Source: Deinococcus multiflagellatus (GTDB taxonomy: Bacteria > Deinococcota > Deinococci > Deinococcales > Deinococcaceae). From it: DNA of 64,000 nucleotides. The stretch's first letter is position 1, and every line of letters starts with the position of its first letter. The DNA lies in NCBI RefSeq assembly GCF_020166415.1, contig NZ_JAIQXV010000011.1, forward strand, positions 62,001 through 126,000, in the 5' to 3' direction. The position numbers were made by a program, and so were the translations under genes. The notes under the pieces are model-generated. The model saw only the letters and a program-made list of their open reading frames with translations, was not told where the DNA came from and made no database searches. This document shows positions 17,812-29,561 of this stretch, piece by piece.

Positions 17812-19200
17812 CTACTTCACCAGCGGCCTCATCCAGGCGCCAATCCAGCGCGCCACCTGATCCCCGCGCGCCGAAACGATGTCCAGGTGCGCCGCGCCGT
17901 TCAGGGTAAAGGTGGTCAGCTGGGCCTGCGTGCCCGCCGCAAAGGTGCGGTACTGGGCTTCGGTGGTCACGCCCTGTTCGGCGGCGATGCCCAGCACGGG
18001 CAGCTTCAGCGTGTTCATGTGCCACACCGGCAGCGTCTTTTCAAAGGGAGTGCCGCGCGTGCCGGTGCGGGCGGCGGCAAGGTCCAGGGTCAGGCGCTGG
18101 GGAAAGTACCACTCGGCGTAGTCGCTCAGCGGGGTGATATAGCGGCGCACAAAATCGGCGGCGTCGGTGGGGGCGGCGGGGTCGGCCTGCCAGCCCACCG
18201 GCTGACGGGGGTCCTTGGCGCCCGCAATCCAGTGGCTGTCCCTGCCGCCCAGGGCCAGGGTGGGCAGATTGGTGGCCTCGGTGGCGTTGGTGGCCTGCCC
18301 GGTCTTGATCGCCATGAAGGGAATCAGGGCGTAGCGCTGGTCCAGCTGGGTCATGGCGGCGGCCATATTGGTGGCCGGAAAGGGCACGAGGCCCCCCGCC
18401 GGCGCCCGCCCGGACGGGTCCAGCTGGGCCAGCCGCGCCTGGGCCGCACCCCGGCTGGCGAGGCGCGGGCTGAAGAACACCGCGTCCACATACGGCGCCC
18501 GCGCCAGCCCGTCCAGGCCCGGCAGCGGGCCAATCGGGTTGCTGGCCCCCTTGCGGTAGGCGTCGGCGGTCAGTGGCTGGCCGCTCATCAGGCCGGGCAG
18601 GCCGTCGAGCATCACCAGCCCGCGCACGTCCCGGGCCCCTGGCACCCCCGCAAAGTCGTAGGCGGCGTACAGGCCGCTGAGGGTGCCGCCCATGGAGTGC
18701 CCGCCCAGGAACACGTTGGGGGTCAGGGCCCGCGCCGCCTGCACCGCCACACGCCAGTCTTTGAGGGTGGTGTCCAGGCCCCAGTCCTTCAGGTAGGGCA
18801 GGCTGTCCGGGGTGCGCACGGGCAGGCCATCCTTGACCAGCCCGGCCAGGGCGGCAGGTCCGGCCTTGAGGATGGACGTGTGGTCTTCGAGCAGGTTGCT
18901 GCGGCGGTCCACCGCCCACACCGCCACAGTCGGATTCAGGGCCACGATCTGCCGCGCCAGCCGGTCAAAACTGCCAGCCCCGCCCAGGAAGCCCGGCATC
19001 AGCAGCAGCACCGCGCGGGGTTTGGCGCTGCCGTAGCGCACGGTGATGCTCGCGTTTAGGTTGGCTGGGGTGCCGGGGACCACGGCGCCGCCCATCACCA
19101 CGCGCGTGGCTGGAACAGCGTTCAGCTGCGCTTCGGTGGGGGCGGCCAGGGCGGGGGCGGTCAGCAGGAGGGCAAGCAGCAGGGCGTGGGGGCGGCGCAT
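17812..19200 (-). CDS. Secreted alpha/beta hydrolase
   Basis: 462 residues. Signal peptide (MRRPHALLLALLLTAPALAA, cut near residue 20) followed by an alpha/beta-hydrolase fold: LLLMPGFLGGAGSFDRLA as the oxyanion region and the nucleophile elbow GGHSMGG. Length exceeds simple esterases, with a lid-like insert in the middle. The likely acid and His residues lie in the C-terminal part (a His near residue 445 in AAHLDIVSARG). Substrate unknown; it acts in the periplasm or outside the cell. Confidence 0.8.
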   Translation of the reverse strand: MRRPHALLLALLLTAPALAAPTEAQLNAVPATRVVMGGAVVPGTPANLNASITVRYGSAKPRAVLLLMPGFLGGAGSFDRLARQIVALNPTVAVWAVDRRSNLLEDHTSILKAGPAALAGLVKDGLPVRTPDSLPYLKDWGLDTTLKDWRVAVQAARALTPNVFLGGHSMGGTLSGLYAAYDFAGVPGARDVRGLVMLDGLPGLMSGQPLTADAYRKGASNPIGPLPGLDGLARAPYVDAVFFSPRLASRGAAQARLAQLDPSGRAPAGGLVPFPATNMAAAMTQLDQRYALIPFMAIKTGQATNATEATNLPTLALGGRDSHWIAGAKDPRQPVGWQADPAAPTDAADFVRRYITPLSDYAEWYFPQRLTLDLAAARTGTRGTPFEKTLPVWHMNTLKLPVLGIAAEQGVTTEAQYRTFAAGTQAQLTTFTLNGAAHLDIVSARGDQVARWIGAWMRPLVK

Positions 19201-19637
19201 GGGGTCATGCTGGGCGGCGGGGGTGGGGGCAAAGGTGGGGAGAGGAACGGAGGCGGGTTATGGATTTGTGGAGGTGTTCTTCATGGGGCTGAGGGGGGCT
19301 GGGTTGGTTGGAGACGGTTGCCCCGTTTGCCCCACCCCCCAGCCCCCCTACCCCGGAGGGGCAGGGGGGAGCGACGTTCGCACTGGGCAAGAGTTTTTAC
19401 TGACGTCGGCTGGGGTTGCTCGACCAAGTGACGTGTCTGGCTTCGACGCCATCCTCCGCCCCCGCGCAATTGCCCGCGCGCTGCGCGCACGACGGCCTCG
19501 TCTGGACCGGGGCGGTGGAGGGGCAAGAAGGCGTGGTGCGGCCCAGCAGGTTCTACTTTCAAAAGCACAACAGCGCGCGCCGTCTTCCTGTGCGCTGTTC
19601 CCACTTCCTACTTCCCACTCCCCACATCCATCTTCTC
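19201..19637. other. Gene-free GC-rich spacer with C/G palindrome and purine repeats
   Basis: Contains a C-rich/G-rich near-palindrome at about 19329-19373 (CCCCCAGCCCCCCTACC then GGAGGGGCAGGGGGG), like the core of the element at 4134-4301, and the complement of the GTGGGAAGTGGG repeat at 19598-19634. No gene can be supported. Confidence 0.55.
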
Positions 19638-20000
19638 TTACGCCAGTTCCAGATGCAGCTGCCGGTTGCGTTCGTCCACATGGACCACGCGGGGTTCCAG
19701 CGTCCGGGCCTCTTCCTCGGTGAAGTTGCCGTACGCGGCGATAATCACCAGATCGCCGGGCTTCATCAGGTGGGCGGCGGCGCCGTTGATGCCAATGACG
19801 CCGCTGCCGCGCGGGCCGCTGAGCGCGTAGGTGCTCAGGCGGTTGCCGTTGGTGATGTTGTAGATGTCCACGCGCTCATTGACCAGGATGTCCGCCGCGT
19901 CCAGCAGGTCCTGGTCAATCGTCACGCTGCCGACATAGTCCAGGTCGGCCTGCGTAACAGTCGCGCGGTGAATCTTGGCCCTGAACATGATGCGTTCCAC
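19638..20000 (-). CDS. panD: Aspartate 1-decarboxylase precursor
   Basis: 120 residues. Makes beta-alanine from aspartate for pantothenate and CoA; the pyruvoyl cofactor arises by self-cleavage. With GTG 20000 as start, the cleavage pair falls exactly at Gly24-Ser25 (YVGSVTID), as in the characterised enzymes, and TACAAT lies 8 bases upstream on the minus strand (20009-20014). This rules out the internal ATG 19988. [13 protein letters not shown] and VIIAAYGNF match the rest of the family. Confidence 0.96.
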   Translation of the reverse strand: MERIMFRAKIHRATVTQADLDYVGSVTIDQDLLDAADILVNERVDIYNITNGNRLSTYALSGPRGSGVIGINGAAAHLMKPGDLVIIAAYGNFTEEEARTLEPRVVHVDERNRQLHLELA

Positions 20001-20008
20001 AAAGCGGC

Positions 20009-20014
20009 ATTGTA
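20009..20014 (-). promoter_or_regulatory. -10 box TACAAT for panD
   Basis: Minus-strand TACAAT stands 8 bases before GTG 20000 and supports the GTG start. Confidence 0.6.
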
Positions 20015-20069
20015 CGCGTTTTGCGCCCCCGGACAGGGTGCGCCTTACTTTCCGCCCCCGCCGGCCTGG

Positions 20070-21656
<1,587 letters not shown>

Positions 21657-21722
21657 AGGCGGCCTCCAGGGGGGTGGGGAGCGGTCATCGGGGCATGGTA
21701 GCAGGCAGGTGGATGGTCAAAG

Positions 21723-21767
21723 GTTGATGGTTGATGGAAGAGCAGCCCCCTTCCATCAACCATCAAC
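21723..21767. terminator. Long heptamer-repeat hairpin between bamA and rqcH
   Basis: GTTGATGGTTGATGGAAG (21723-21740) and CTTCCATCAACCATCAAC (21750-21767) pair perfectly over 18 bases with a 9-base loop. It lies directly after the bamA stop on the minus strand and is built from TTGATGG units. It may end or stabilise the bamA transcript. Confidence 0.6.
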
Positions 21768-21785
21768 GTTCAACCGTCTACGTCT

Positions 21786-24377
21786 TTACCAGAAGTTCCC
21801 CAGGCGGAAGTAGAACTTGCCTTTGCCGGTCTGGGGGCTGAAGCCGTAGTCAAAGCGCAGGCTGGGCAGCAGGGTGCCGCCAATGCCCAGGTTCAGCTGC
21901 ACGCCCGCGCCCACGCCGTACTTCAGGTTGAAGTTGGGGTTGGCGCTGCTGCCCCAGGCGCTGCCCGCGTCGGCAAACACCACGCCGTACAGGCCCTGGG
22001 CGATGCCGGCCTTCAGGCCGAAGTCGTAGCGGTACTCGGCGCTGGCGGTCAGGTAGTTGGGGCCAAACAGCTCGCCGTCGGCCAGCCCGCGAATGTGGCG
22101 CGAGGCGCTGGCGCTGCTGCCGCCGCCCACCGAGTACCCGGTGCCCACAGGGGCGGTGTCCAGGCCCAGGGTGGTGCCCGCGTTGGCGCGCACGGCGAAG
22201 ACCTGCTGCTTGTTGGTCACGCCCAGGCTCTTTTCCAGGGTGCGGCCAAAGCCGAAGTAGGTGCTCGCGCCGCTTTCCAGCTCCGTCCAGCGCACGTTGG
22301 CGCCGTTCTGGTTGCCAAACTTGTAGCGCACCCCCAGGTTGGCCCGCGCGCCGCTGCCGGGAAAGTCGCCGTTGTCGGTGGAGTCGTAAGACAGACCTGC
22401 GCTGGCCGCCGAGAGCAGCGAGTTGGTGGGCACCAGGCCCTTGACGTCGCCCTCGGCAAAGGTGCGGCTCTGTTCGGCGCCGCTGGCGTCTTTGTAGGTC
22501 ACCGTGTTCTTGTCGTCTTTTTGCAGCGGCTCCAGGTAATAGGTGTTGTAGCCCACCCCAAAGCCCACGCTGGCGTACAGGTTCTTGGTGAGGTTGCGCC
22601 CGGCACTCACGCTGAAGCTGGTGGTGCGGGTGGTGTAGTCCCAGCCGGTGTCCACGTTGGCGGGGGTGTCGGTGGGCTTGGTGAACAGCGGCTGGTTGCC
22701 GGTCACGCCCGTGCCTGCACTCACGGACAGGGTGGTGGGCACCTTGCGGAAGTCCAGGAAATCCAGGTCCAGCCAGGGAATGGTGTAGGCCACGTTGCCC
22801 ACGAGGTTCTGACCAGCTTCGTTCTGCTGGCCGCCCAGCGTCACCGTGAAGTTGTGCCCCAGGCCAAAGACATTGTTGTTGGTGTAGGCCGCCTCGCCGC
22901 CGAAGCCTCCGGCGAACGAGTCATAGGTGAGGCCCAGGCTGACCGGAATGCCGCTGGTGGTTTCGGTCACGCCCAGCACGTAGGTGATGTTCTCGGGGTT
23001 GGCGGGGTCCGAGCGCACCTGCTCGCTCACCACGCGCACGAAGCCCAGGCGGGCAATGCGGCCCAGCGCCGCGTTCAGCTCGTCGCGGTTAAAGGCGCGC
23101 CCGGCTTCGGGCAGTTCGCGCAGCACCACGCGGTCGTTGGTCTTGTGGTTGCCCTGCCACTGCAGTTCGTAGCCCGCCACCCGCACCTCGCGGATGTTGA
23201 AGGTCAAGGCGCCGTTTTCAAAGGTGATCGCGTCGCGGGTGCTGATTTCATAGCCCGCCTTGCGGTAGGCGTCGCGCAGGGCCAGGAAATCCTCCTGGGC
23301 CAGCTGGGGGCTGTACACGTCGCCCACCTTGGTTTTCACAGCCGCCAGCAGCGTGGCGGTGGGCACCAGGGCGTTGCCCTGCACGGCAATGGTCTTGACC
23401 GGGCCGCTGGCCACCCCCGCCGAGCCGAACAGCACGGTGACTTCGGCCGGGTTCTGGGGGTTGGGGCGCAGGGCAAAGCCCACCGGCTGGCCGGTCTGGT
23501 TGGCCAGCGTGCGCACGTCGGCCTGCAGGCGCGCCAGCGAGATCGGCTGACCCGGCTGGGTCTGCAGCGTCACCTGGGGGTTATTCAGGTCGCTCAGGTC
23601 CACGCCTACTACCTTGCCCTCAATGACGCGCACCTTCAGCACCCCGCCCTCCAGCGCGGTGGTCTGGGTGTTCACGCCCGCCTGCAGGTAGCCGGCCTCG
23701 TCGTAGGCCTGCTGCAGCCCCTGCACGGCAGCGTAATAGGCCTCCGGGGTAAAGCGCTTGGCGTCGTACAGCGGCTTGAAGATGGCCGTGACGGTGCTGG
23801 CGGGCAGCAGGGTCACGCCCTCGACCTCCACGCGCGAAATGGGCGCGGTTTCGTCCACCACGAAGTTCACGGTGACGGTCCCGTCGGCTTCGGTTTTCAC
23901 GTCGCTGCTGATGCTGGGGGCAAAGGGGTAGCCCTCGCCCTGGTAGTTGCTGGCCAGGGCGTCCTTGGCTTCCTCAATGCGCGCGTTGTTCAGCGTGGCG
24001 CCGGGGGCGATGTTCAGCAGGTCCGCCACGCTCTTTTTGAAGCCGTCGGCGGGCAGGAAGGTCAGGCCCGAGACGGTCACGTCCTTGATGGTGGGGTTGG
24101 GCACCACGGTAATGACCAGCGTGTCGCGCCCGGCCACGCTGCGCAGTTCGGCCACGGCCGACTTGAAGTAACCGCTGGCCAGCACTTCCTGTTCCACCTG
24201 ACGCAGATTCACGCTGGACAGCGGCGCGCCGGCCTGCACCGAGAGGGTGGCGCGCAGGAAATTGGTCAGCAGGTCACTGGTGCCGACCACCGTGACCTCC
24301 TGCACCGTGCCGGCCGTCTGGGCAACGGCAGGCGCGGCGAGGACAACGGTCAGGGCAAGGGTAAGGGGGTGTCGCAT
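21786..24377 (-). CDS. bamA: BamA/Omp85 outer membrane assembly protein
   Basis: 863 residues. Inserts beta-barrel proteins into the outer membrane. Signal peptide [20 protein letters not shown], then a run of POTRA domains to about residue 440 (repeated [43 protein letters not shown] beginnings), then a C-terminal 16-strand barrel ending FYFRLGNFW with the terminal aromatic needed for barrel recognition. ATG 24377 has AGGAG 4 bases upstream. An intact Omp85 protein implies a true outer membrane. Confidence 0.95.
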   Translation of the reverse strand: MRHPLTLALTVVLAAPAVAQTAGTVQEVTVVGTSDLLTNFLRATLSVQAGAPLSSVNLRQVEQEVLASGYFKSAVAELRSVAGRDTLVITVVPNPTIKDVTVSGLTFLPADGFKKSVADLLNIAPGATLNNARIEEAKDALASNYQGEGYPFAPSISSDVKTEADGTVTVNFVVDETAPISRVEVEGVTLLPASTVTAIFKPLYDAKRFTPEAYYAAVQGLQQAYDEAGYLQAGVNTQTTALEGGVLKVRVIEGKVVGVDLSDLNNPQVTLQTQPGQPISLARLQADVRTLANQTGQPVGFALRPNPQNPAEVTVLFGSAGVASGPVKTIAVQGNALVPTATLLAAVKTKVGDVYSPQLAQEDFLALRDAYRKAGYEISTRDAITFENGALTFNIREVRVAGYELQWQGNHKTNDRVVLRELPEAGRAFNRDELNAALGRIARLGFVRVVSEQVRSDPANPENITYVLGVTETTSGIPVSLGLTYDSFAGGFGGEAAYTNNNVFGLGHNFTVTLGGQQNEAGQNLVGNVAYTIPWLDLDFLDFRKVPTTLSVSAGTGVTGNQPLFTKPTDTPANVDTGWDYTTRTTSFSVSAGRNLTKNLYASVGFGVGYNTYYLEPLQKDDKNTVTYKDASGAEQSRTFAEGDVKGLVPTNSLLSAASAGLSYDSTDNGDFPGSGARANLGVRYKFGNQNGANVRWTELESGASTYFGFGRTLEKSLGVTNKQQVFAVRANAGTTLGLDTAPVGTGYSVGGGSSASASRHIRGLADGELFGPNYLTASAEYRYDFGLKAGIAQGLYGVVFADAGSAWGSSANPNFNLKYGVGAGVQLNLGIGGTLLPSLRFDYGFSPQTGKGKFYFRLGNFW

Positions 24378-24637
24378 GCTTCTCCTAGTGTCGCACAGGC
24401 TCCTGAAATCGCCCCCGGCCGGATGTGCGGCGGCGGGGGCAGGCGCGGCGAGTCCTGCCCACACTTGCGACTTCGGCCCTGAGAAGGGTGAAGATTGGGT
24501 GCAGCCCTGCCCGGCTCAGTCTGGGGGGCTGCGCAGGCCGCGCCGCTTGAGCCCAGGCAGAGGGTGGGTGAGAATAGACGGGTGTTTGCTCACCAACCCT
24601 TCGGGCTTGTCCGGTGCCGCGCGCGCCGGGGCACGCC

Positions 24638-25282
24638 ATGAGCCTGCCAGAGGTGCTCTCCGGCATCCGCGCCGCCGAGGCCCAGGCGGGGCGCGCGCCC
24701 GGCAGCGCCCGGCTGGTGGCGGTCACCAAGGGCCAGACCCTGGAGGCCATTGACCGCTGCGTCCTGTCTCACGGCACTTTTCCGCTGGGTGAGGGCCGCG
24801 CCCAGGAACTGCGCGACAAGGCCGCCGCGCGCCCCGACCTGGAATGGCATTACCTGGGCGCGCTGCAGCGCAACAAGGTCAAGTACCTGCGCCCGGCAGC
24901 GCTGGTGCACAGCCTGGAAGCGGTGTGGCAGGCGCAGGCCATTGCCCAGGCCGCCCAGGGCTGGGGCCGGGCGCCTGCGGTGCTGCTGCAGGTGCACAAC
25001 GGCGAGGCGCAGAAACACGGCATTGAGGTGGAGCTGCTGCCCGGCGTGCTGCGCGAGGTGCAGGCCACCGGGCTGAGCGTGCGCGGCCTCATGGTGATGG
25101 CCCCGGATCTGGACGGGCACCCGGCGCGCGACGAGCGCCTGCTGGCCCTCTTTCAGGACACGGCGCGGCGCGCGCACGACCTGGGTCTGTCAGAGTTGAG
25201 TATGGGCATGAGCGGGGATTACCCGCTGGCCGTGCACGCTGGAGCCACCCTGGTGCGGGTGGGAAGGAGTCTGTTCTCGTGA
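24638..25282 (+). CDS. yggS: YggS/PLPBP family pyridoxal phosphate homeostasis protein
   Basis: 214 residues. Binds PLP without known catalysis and buffers vitamin B6 pools. The PLP lysine is in LVAVTKGQT (Lys about 31), the [14 protein letters not shown] and [13 protein letters not shown] stretches match the alanine-racemase-like barrel, and [22 protein letters not shown] is the phosphate-binding end. ATG 24638 is chosen; an upstream GTG at 24614 is possible but adds an arginine-rich tail. It overlaps divIVA by 4 bases. Confidence 0.93.
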   Translation: MSLPEVLSGIRAAEAQAGRAPGSARLVAVTKGQTLEAIDRCVLSHGTFPLGEGRAQELRDKAAARPDLEWHYLGALQRNKVKYLRPAALVHSLEAVWQAQAIAQAAQGWGRAPAVLLQVHNGEAQKHGIEVELLPGVLREVQATGLSVRGLMVMAPDLDGHPARDERLLALFQDTARRAHDLGLSELSMGMSGDYPLAVHAGATLVRVGRSLFS

Positions 25283-26184
25283 AATTCACCCCCCTTGACG
25301 TGCGTCACCAGGAATTTCCCACCCGGCTGGGCGCCTATGACCGCGCCGCCGTGCGCGCCTTCCTGAACGAGCTCTCCGATGACCTCGAAGCCCTGCTGCA
25401 TGAACAGCAGGCCATGCGCGAGCAGGTGGCCACGTTGGAGCGCGCCCTGGAGGACCAGCGCCAGAACGAGGACGAGATTCGCCGCGCGGTGGTGGCCGCC
25501 GAGCGCATTTCCCACGAACTGCGCGAGAACGCCGTGCGCGAGGCCGACCTGATGGTGGCGCAGGCCCGCCAGCAGCGCGACACGCTGGACCACGACACCC
25601 AGGCCCGGCGCGAGGCCCTGGAGGCCGGGCACCAGGCGCGCATGGCCGAACTGGAGCGGGTGGCCGCCCAGCGCGCCGCCGAACTGGAGCGCGCCCACCA
25701 TGATCTGAGTGCCACCCGTGAGCGCGCCCAGGCCGAGCGCCTGAGCCAGCTGGAACGCACCTTCAGCGCGCGCCACGCCGAGCTGACCGCGCGCCTCACC
25801 GGGGCCCGGCAGGAATACGCGCAGTTCCTGAGCGCCTACCGCGCCCTGGTGGGCTCGTTCTCCGAGCTGGCCGCGCGGCACGGCGCCCCCGACGACCATC
25901 CGCTGCCCCTAGGCACCCTGCCCAGTCCGGCCGTGACCAGTCTCACGGCCGGCGCGGCGCCCCAGCCCCCCAGCGAGCCCCCTGCACCGGACGCCGTGCC
26001 CGCTGCCCCACTGCAGGAAATGGCCACCGACGCCCCCCAGGCCCCCATTGACGAGGCAACCTTCGATGCCCAGGCCGCCCGGCGCGCCGCTGTGGCCGCT
26101 GGGGTGGCGCTGCTCACCCGCCTCTCGCCCGACAGCCCCGACGAACAGCGCCCCGTGCGGGTGGAAGGGCAGCAGTTCCTTTGA
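25279..26184 (+). CDS. divIVA: DivIVA domain cell division/polarity protein
   Basis: 301 residues. Coiled-coil protein that binds curved membrane at poles or septa. The N-terminal membrane-binding motif ([20 protein letters not shown], residues 3-22) is followed by coiled coil from about residue 30 to 190 ([33 protein letters not shown]). A Pro/Ala-rich low-complexity linker comes next and then a short conserved tail. GTG 25279 overlaps the yggS stop. The yggS-divIVA order is common in Gram-positive division clusters and supports the role. Confidence 0.92.
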   Translation: MKFTPLDVRHQEFPTRLGAYDRAAVRAFLNELSDDLEALLHEQQAMREQVATLERALEDQRQNEDEIRRAVVAAERISHELRENAVREADLMVAQARQQRDTLDHDTQARREALEAGHQARMAELERVAAQRAAELERAHHDLSATRERAQAERLSQLERTFSARHAELTARLTGARQEYAQFLSAYRALVGSFSELAARHGAPDDHPLPLGTLPSPAVTSLTAGAAPQPPSEPPAPDAVPAAPLQEMATDAPQAPIDEATFDAQAARRAAVAAGVALLTRLSPDSPDEQRPVRVEGQQFL

Positions 26185-27446
26185 GCGCCCCTCCCGCCCA
26201 CCCTGGCCTGCCCACTTTCACACTGCCACTGGAAGACCCGGCTTTTCTGCGCGACCCCTACCCCCTGCTGGCCGAGCTGCGCGCCTGGGCGCCGGCCTTC
26301 TACGACCCCGGCATGGGGCGCGTGGTGCTCACCCGCCACGCCGAGATCTCGGCGGCGCTGCGCGACCGGCGACTGGGCCGCAGCGCCCTGCACCGCTACT
26401 CGCGCGATGAACTGGGCTGGCCGCCCCCCGACCCCCGGCAGGCCAACTTCGACGCCTTTAACAGCAACCACCTGCTGGATTCCGAGCCGCCCAAGCACAC
26501 CCGCCTGCGCTCGCTGGTGCAGTTGGCGTTCACCCCCCGGCGCGTGGAGGCGCTGCAGGCGCGCATTGAGGCGATTCTGGACGAGCAGGTGCGCGGCCTG
26601 GGCGCCCGGGGACCCTTTGATCTGGTGGCCGACTACGCCGAGCCGCTGCCCGTCACGGTGATTGCCGAACTGCTGGGCGTGCCGGAAGCCGAGCGCCACG
26701 CGCTGCGGCCCTGGTCGGCGGCGATTGTCAAGCTGTACGAGCCCGCCCCCACCGCCGCTGATCAGGCCGAGGCCGAACGCGCGGTGCTGGACTTCAGCGC
26801 CCTGCTGCGGGAGCTGGTGGCCCAGCGGCGCGCCCAGCCACAGGACGACCTGATCACCGCGCTGGTGCAGGCCGAGGAGGCCGGCGACCGCCTGACCGAG
26901 CAGGAACTGATTGACACCTGCATTCTGCTGCTCAATGCCGGGCACGAGGCCAGCGTGAATGGCCTGTCGGCGGGCGTGCTGGCCCTGCTGCGCCAGCGCG
27001 AGCACTGGGACGCCCTGGTGGCCGCCGCCCAGGATGAGGACAGCCTGCCGGTCTTCCGCAGGGCAATCGAGGAACTGCTGCGCTTTGACACCCCGCTCCC
27101 CATGTTCGAGCGCATTGTGCTGGACCCCCTCACGCTGGCCGGGGCAGAGCTGAAGCCGGGCGAGCGCGTGGCCCTGCTGTACGCCAGCGCCAACCGCGAC
27201 CCCGAGAAGTTCGAGGCCCCCGACGACCTGCGCCTGAACCGCGATCCCAACCCGCACCTGACCTTTGGGCTGGGCATTCACTACTGCCTGGGCGCCCCGC
27301 TGGCCCGGCTGGAACTGGCCCTGAGCCTGCGCGCCCTGTGCCGCACCCTGCCGGGGCTGCGCCTCTTGGACCCCCACGAGCCCGGCCAGTACACCGGCGG
27401 CTTCGTGATTCGCGGGCTGGCGCGGCTGGACGTGCAGGCCGGGTGA
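26181..27446 (+). CDS. Cytochrome P450
   Basis: 421 residues. Soluble bacterial class I P450; substrate unknown. Heme-binding loop [17 protein letters not shown] with Cys369 as thiolate ligand, K-helix EELLR (ExxR), and I-helix AGHEAS in place of the usual AGxET oxygen-activation motif, so the acid-alcohol pair is Glu-Ala-Ser. TTG 26181 is the chosen start because it overlaps the divIVA stop by four bases; no better start is nearby. No ferredoxin or reductase gene is in the window, so redox partners must be elsewhere. Carotenoid or fatty-acid oxidation is possible. Confidence 0.93.
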   Translation: MSAPPAHPGLPTFTLPLEDPAFLRDPYPLLAELRAWAPAFYDPGMGRVVLTRHAEISAALRDRRLGRSALHRYSRDELGWPPPDPRQANFDAFNSNHLLDSEPPKHTRLRSLVQLAFTPRRVEALQARIEAILDEQVRGLGARGPFDLVADYAEPLPVTVIAELLGVPEAERHALRPWSAAIVKLYEPAPTAADQAEAERAVLDFSALLRELVAQRRAQPQDDLITALVQAEEAGDRLTEQELIDTCILLLNAGHEASVNGLSAGVLALLRQREHWDALVAAAQDEDSLPVFRRAIEELLRFDTPLPMFERIVLDPLTLAGAELKPGERVALLYASANRDPEKFEAPDDLRLNRDPNPHLTFGLGIHYCLGAPLARLELALSLRALCRTLPGLRLLDPHEPGQYTGGFVIRGLARLDVQAG

Positions 27447-28573
27447 GCACCGGGGCCGGGCCCCTGGGCGCCAGGGCGCTGACCCCCGGTGATCTGGCCG
27501 CCCACTGGTCGCTGGGGCCGGGCGTGCAGTTGCGGGCCCTGGCGGGTGGCAGCATCAACGGCGCCTACCGCGTGCAGACGCGCGCCGGCCCTTTTCATAC
27601 GGCTGCCCTCTGTTTCGTCGCCCACCCGGAACAGAACCGGGTGAGCAACTCCACGCCGGGCAGCCGCTTTTCTCCTTCTCGCTCCGCTCGGATTGAACCG
27701 TTTGTAGAAACGATCCAATCGGAGTCCACATCACCTGCGCGTGTACCGCGACCCCCGCCCCGAGCGCGCCGGGCGCGAGCACCACGCCATAGGGGTGGCC
27801 CGCGCCGCTGGCGTGCCCACCCCGGCCCCCGTGCCCACCCGGCAGGGCGGCACCCTGGCGCGGCTGGCCCTGGGTGGGCGGCCCTGTTTGAATGCGCCCC
27901 CGGTGAGCCTGTGCCCCGGGCCGCCCTGACCCCGGCCCACGCGGCAGCGCTGGGAGAGTTCCTGGCGCAGCTTCACGCCCAGCTGCCCGCCACGGTGGCG
28001 TTCGAGGTGCCGCCCCTGGCCCCGCCTGCCCCGGTGGCGCGCACCACCGAGCGGCTGGAAGCCGTGCGCGCCGCCATCCTGGCCCGGCCCACGCCAGACG
28101 AGGTGGACCGCTGGGCCCTGGTCCGCACCGAGCAGCGGCTGACCCATCTGCGCACCGGGCCGCGCCCGGACCCCGCCCCAGCAGACACGAGGCCCGCACT
28201 GCCCCACCGCTTCCTCCACGGCGATTACCACGACGGCAACGTGTTCTTTCAGGCGGGGCAACCCGCCGCCCTGATTGACTGGGAGCAGACCCGGCTGGCA
28301 CCGCGCGCCTGGGAAATCGTGCGCGCCTTGCACCTGAGCCTGGGCCTGCAGGCCGACCTGGGCCGCTCGTTCCTGGCGGGCTACCGCACGCGGCAACCCC
28401 TCTCCCACGAGGAATTGCAGGCCGGCGCCGACCTGTACGCCACCCTGCAGGAGCGCAACGTGTGGACCCTGGAAGGCGTGTACCTCCAGGGCAATCCAGG
28501 GCCCCGCCGCTTTGTGCGTCCGCCGCCCTACGTGCCGTTTGGGATGGCCTGGGCTGCCGCCGGGCTGCGCTGA
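27443..28573 (+). pseudogene. APH/homoserine-kinase-like phosphotransferase, disrupted by insertion and compensating frameshift
   Basis: Ends read as an aminoglycoside-phosphotransferase-fold kinase: N-terminal GGSINGAYRVQT loop and C-terminal Brenner motif HGDYHDGNVFF with LIDWEQ as the metal site. Between them a 133-base segment (27599-27731) interrupts the gene after GPFH. The proper continuation HLRVYRDPRPERAGRE is found in another frame from 27732, and the original frame returns at about 27873-27875 through an apparent loss of one G in a G-run (before WAALFECAPGEP). Together the two changes leave one open frame of 376 codons, but about 90 residues of the N-lobe are replaced by unrelated sequence. 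GTG 27443 overlaps the P450 stop. A nonfunctional product is most likely. Confidence 0.8.
27599..27731. mobile_element. Small repeat element inserted in the kinase gene
   Basis: 133 bases, with CAT at both edges (27596-27598 and 27729-27731) as a possible short duplication. The right half has an imperfect hairpin CTCGGATTGAACCGTTT / AAACGATCCAATCGGAG around GTAG, preceded by TCGCTCCGCT (27679-27688). It has no ORF of its own. It resembles the small nucleotide repeats described in deinococcal genomes; assignment to a named class is inference. Confidence 0.65.
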
Positions 28574-29250
28574 AAGGCTGCCCACCACACCGGGGCCAGC
28601 TCGCCGGCATCGGCTTCGGCCTGGGCTTCGGCCGCCCGCTCTAGCGCCAGCAGGGCCAGCACCCGCGCCGGGCTGCGCGGCGCGCTGCGGTCCAGGGCCT
28701 TGTGGGCGGTGGCCTGGGCCTTGCGCGGGTTGAGCCGGGCCTGAACGTGGGCCAGCACGGCCAGCAGGTGGGGGTCAGCGCTCTGGCCGCTCAGTTCGGC
28801 CACCTTCAGGCCCTCGGCCAGGGTGCGCAGGGGCGCGTATGGGGACGTGGCCTGGGGATACTCCTGTTCGGCCAGCAGCACGGCGGCGGCCACCAGGGCG
28901 GCGCTGTCCCCCGCCGCTCTGGCCTGGGCACGGGCGGCCAGGGTGACGGCAGGGGCGCCGGGCCGGGCCAGTTGGTGTGCGGCGCGGGCCTGCAGCACCT
29001 GCACCCGGGGGCCGTCGGGCAGCGCCGCCAGTTCAGCCTGCGCGCGGGCAGCGTCGCCCAGCCGCAGGGCCGCCGCCGCGCGCACCAGGGGGTCGGGTGC
29101 CCAGGTCAGCGCCAGCCGGGGCCGCCCCAGGGCCAGGGCCGCCTCGCCCGCCTGCGCCTGCAGTACCGGGGGGAGGTGGCCGTACAGAACCAGCGCCGCC
29201 TGAGGGTCTTCCTCCAGCGCGGCGCTCAGGGCGGCAAGCGGGTCGGTCAT
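28528..29250 (-). CDS. Hypothetical alpha-helical (TPR-like) protein
   Basis: 240 residues, alanine-rich, all helical, with repeated 30-40 residue helix pairs (PLVRAAAALRLGDAARAQAELAAL is one unit), reminiscent of TPR but without a convincing consensus. ATG 29250 has CATAGT 7 bases upstream on the minus strand (29258-29263). It overlaps the 3' end of the damaged kinase gene by 46 bases in convergent orientation. Role unknown. Confidence 0.7.
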   Translation of the reverse strand: MTDPLAALSAALEEDPQAALVLYGHLPPVLQAQAGEAALALGRPRLALTWAPDPLVRAAAALRLGDAARAQAELAALPDGPRVQVLQARAAHQLARPGAPAVTLAARAQARAAGDSAALVAAAVLLAEQEYPQATSPYAPLRTLAEGLKVAELSGQSADPHLLAVLAHVQARLNPRKAQATAHKALDRSAPRSPARVLALLALERAAEAQAEADAGELAPVWWAAFQRSPAAAQAIPNGT

Positions 29251-29357
29251 GGCCGCCACTATGGCAGTTGAGGGGGCAGTTGCGGGCCATTGCCGCGCCA
29301 GCCCTGGGCGACCAAGCCCAACCCCGGGCCAGGAGCCACCAGAAGTCGCGCCTTTCT

Positions 29358-29561
29358 TTACGCGCTCAGTGCCAGATCCAGGCCCAGAAAGCGCCACAGC
29401 GAGCGGCGGGGCACGCGCAGGCCGCTGGGGTGCTCCACCGCACCCAGACGCCCGTCTCTGATCCAGCGGCGCACCGTGCGTTCGTGGGTTCCGGTAAAGT
29501 CAGCGACCTCGCTGACCTTGAGGAGTTTGGGCATGTTCTGGTACTGGTCGGATAAGGTCAC
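29358..29561 (-). CDS. Excisionase/MerR-type helix-turn-helix DNA-binding protein
   Basis: 67 residues. HTH_17-type winged helix: LLKVSEVADFTGTHERTVRRW is the helix-turn-helix, then IRDGRLGAVEHPSGLRVPRRSL forms the wing. GTG 29561 is chosen because AAGGAGG stands 5 bases upstream; the internal ATG 29534 has no such site. Single-domain proteins of this kind act as excisionases or small regulators; no integrase or phage gene is nearby, so a stand-alone regulator is more likely. Confidence 0.8.
   Translation of the reverse strand: MTLSDQYQNMPKLLKVSEVADFTGTHERTVRRWIRDGRLGAVEHPSGLRVPRRSLWRFLGLDLALSA

Noticed and set aside
17805..19200. Polyhydroxybutyrate depolymerase or lipase call for the secreted hydrolase
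   Set aside because: Only the GHSMGG elbow and the fold are clear; the substrate cannot be named.
22095..24482. 795-codon frame opposite bamA
   Set aside because: Antisense shadow of the barrel gene, His/Gly/Val-rich with no domain.
29358..29561. Phage excisionase and thus a prophage
   Set aside because: The protein is of excisionase type, but no integrase, attachment repeats or phage structural genes are near it.
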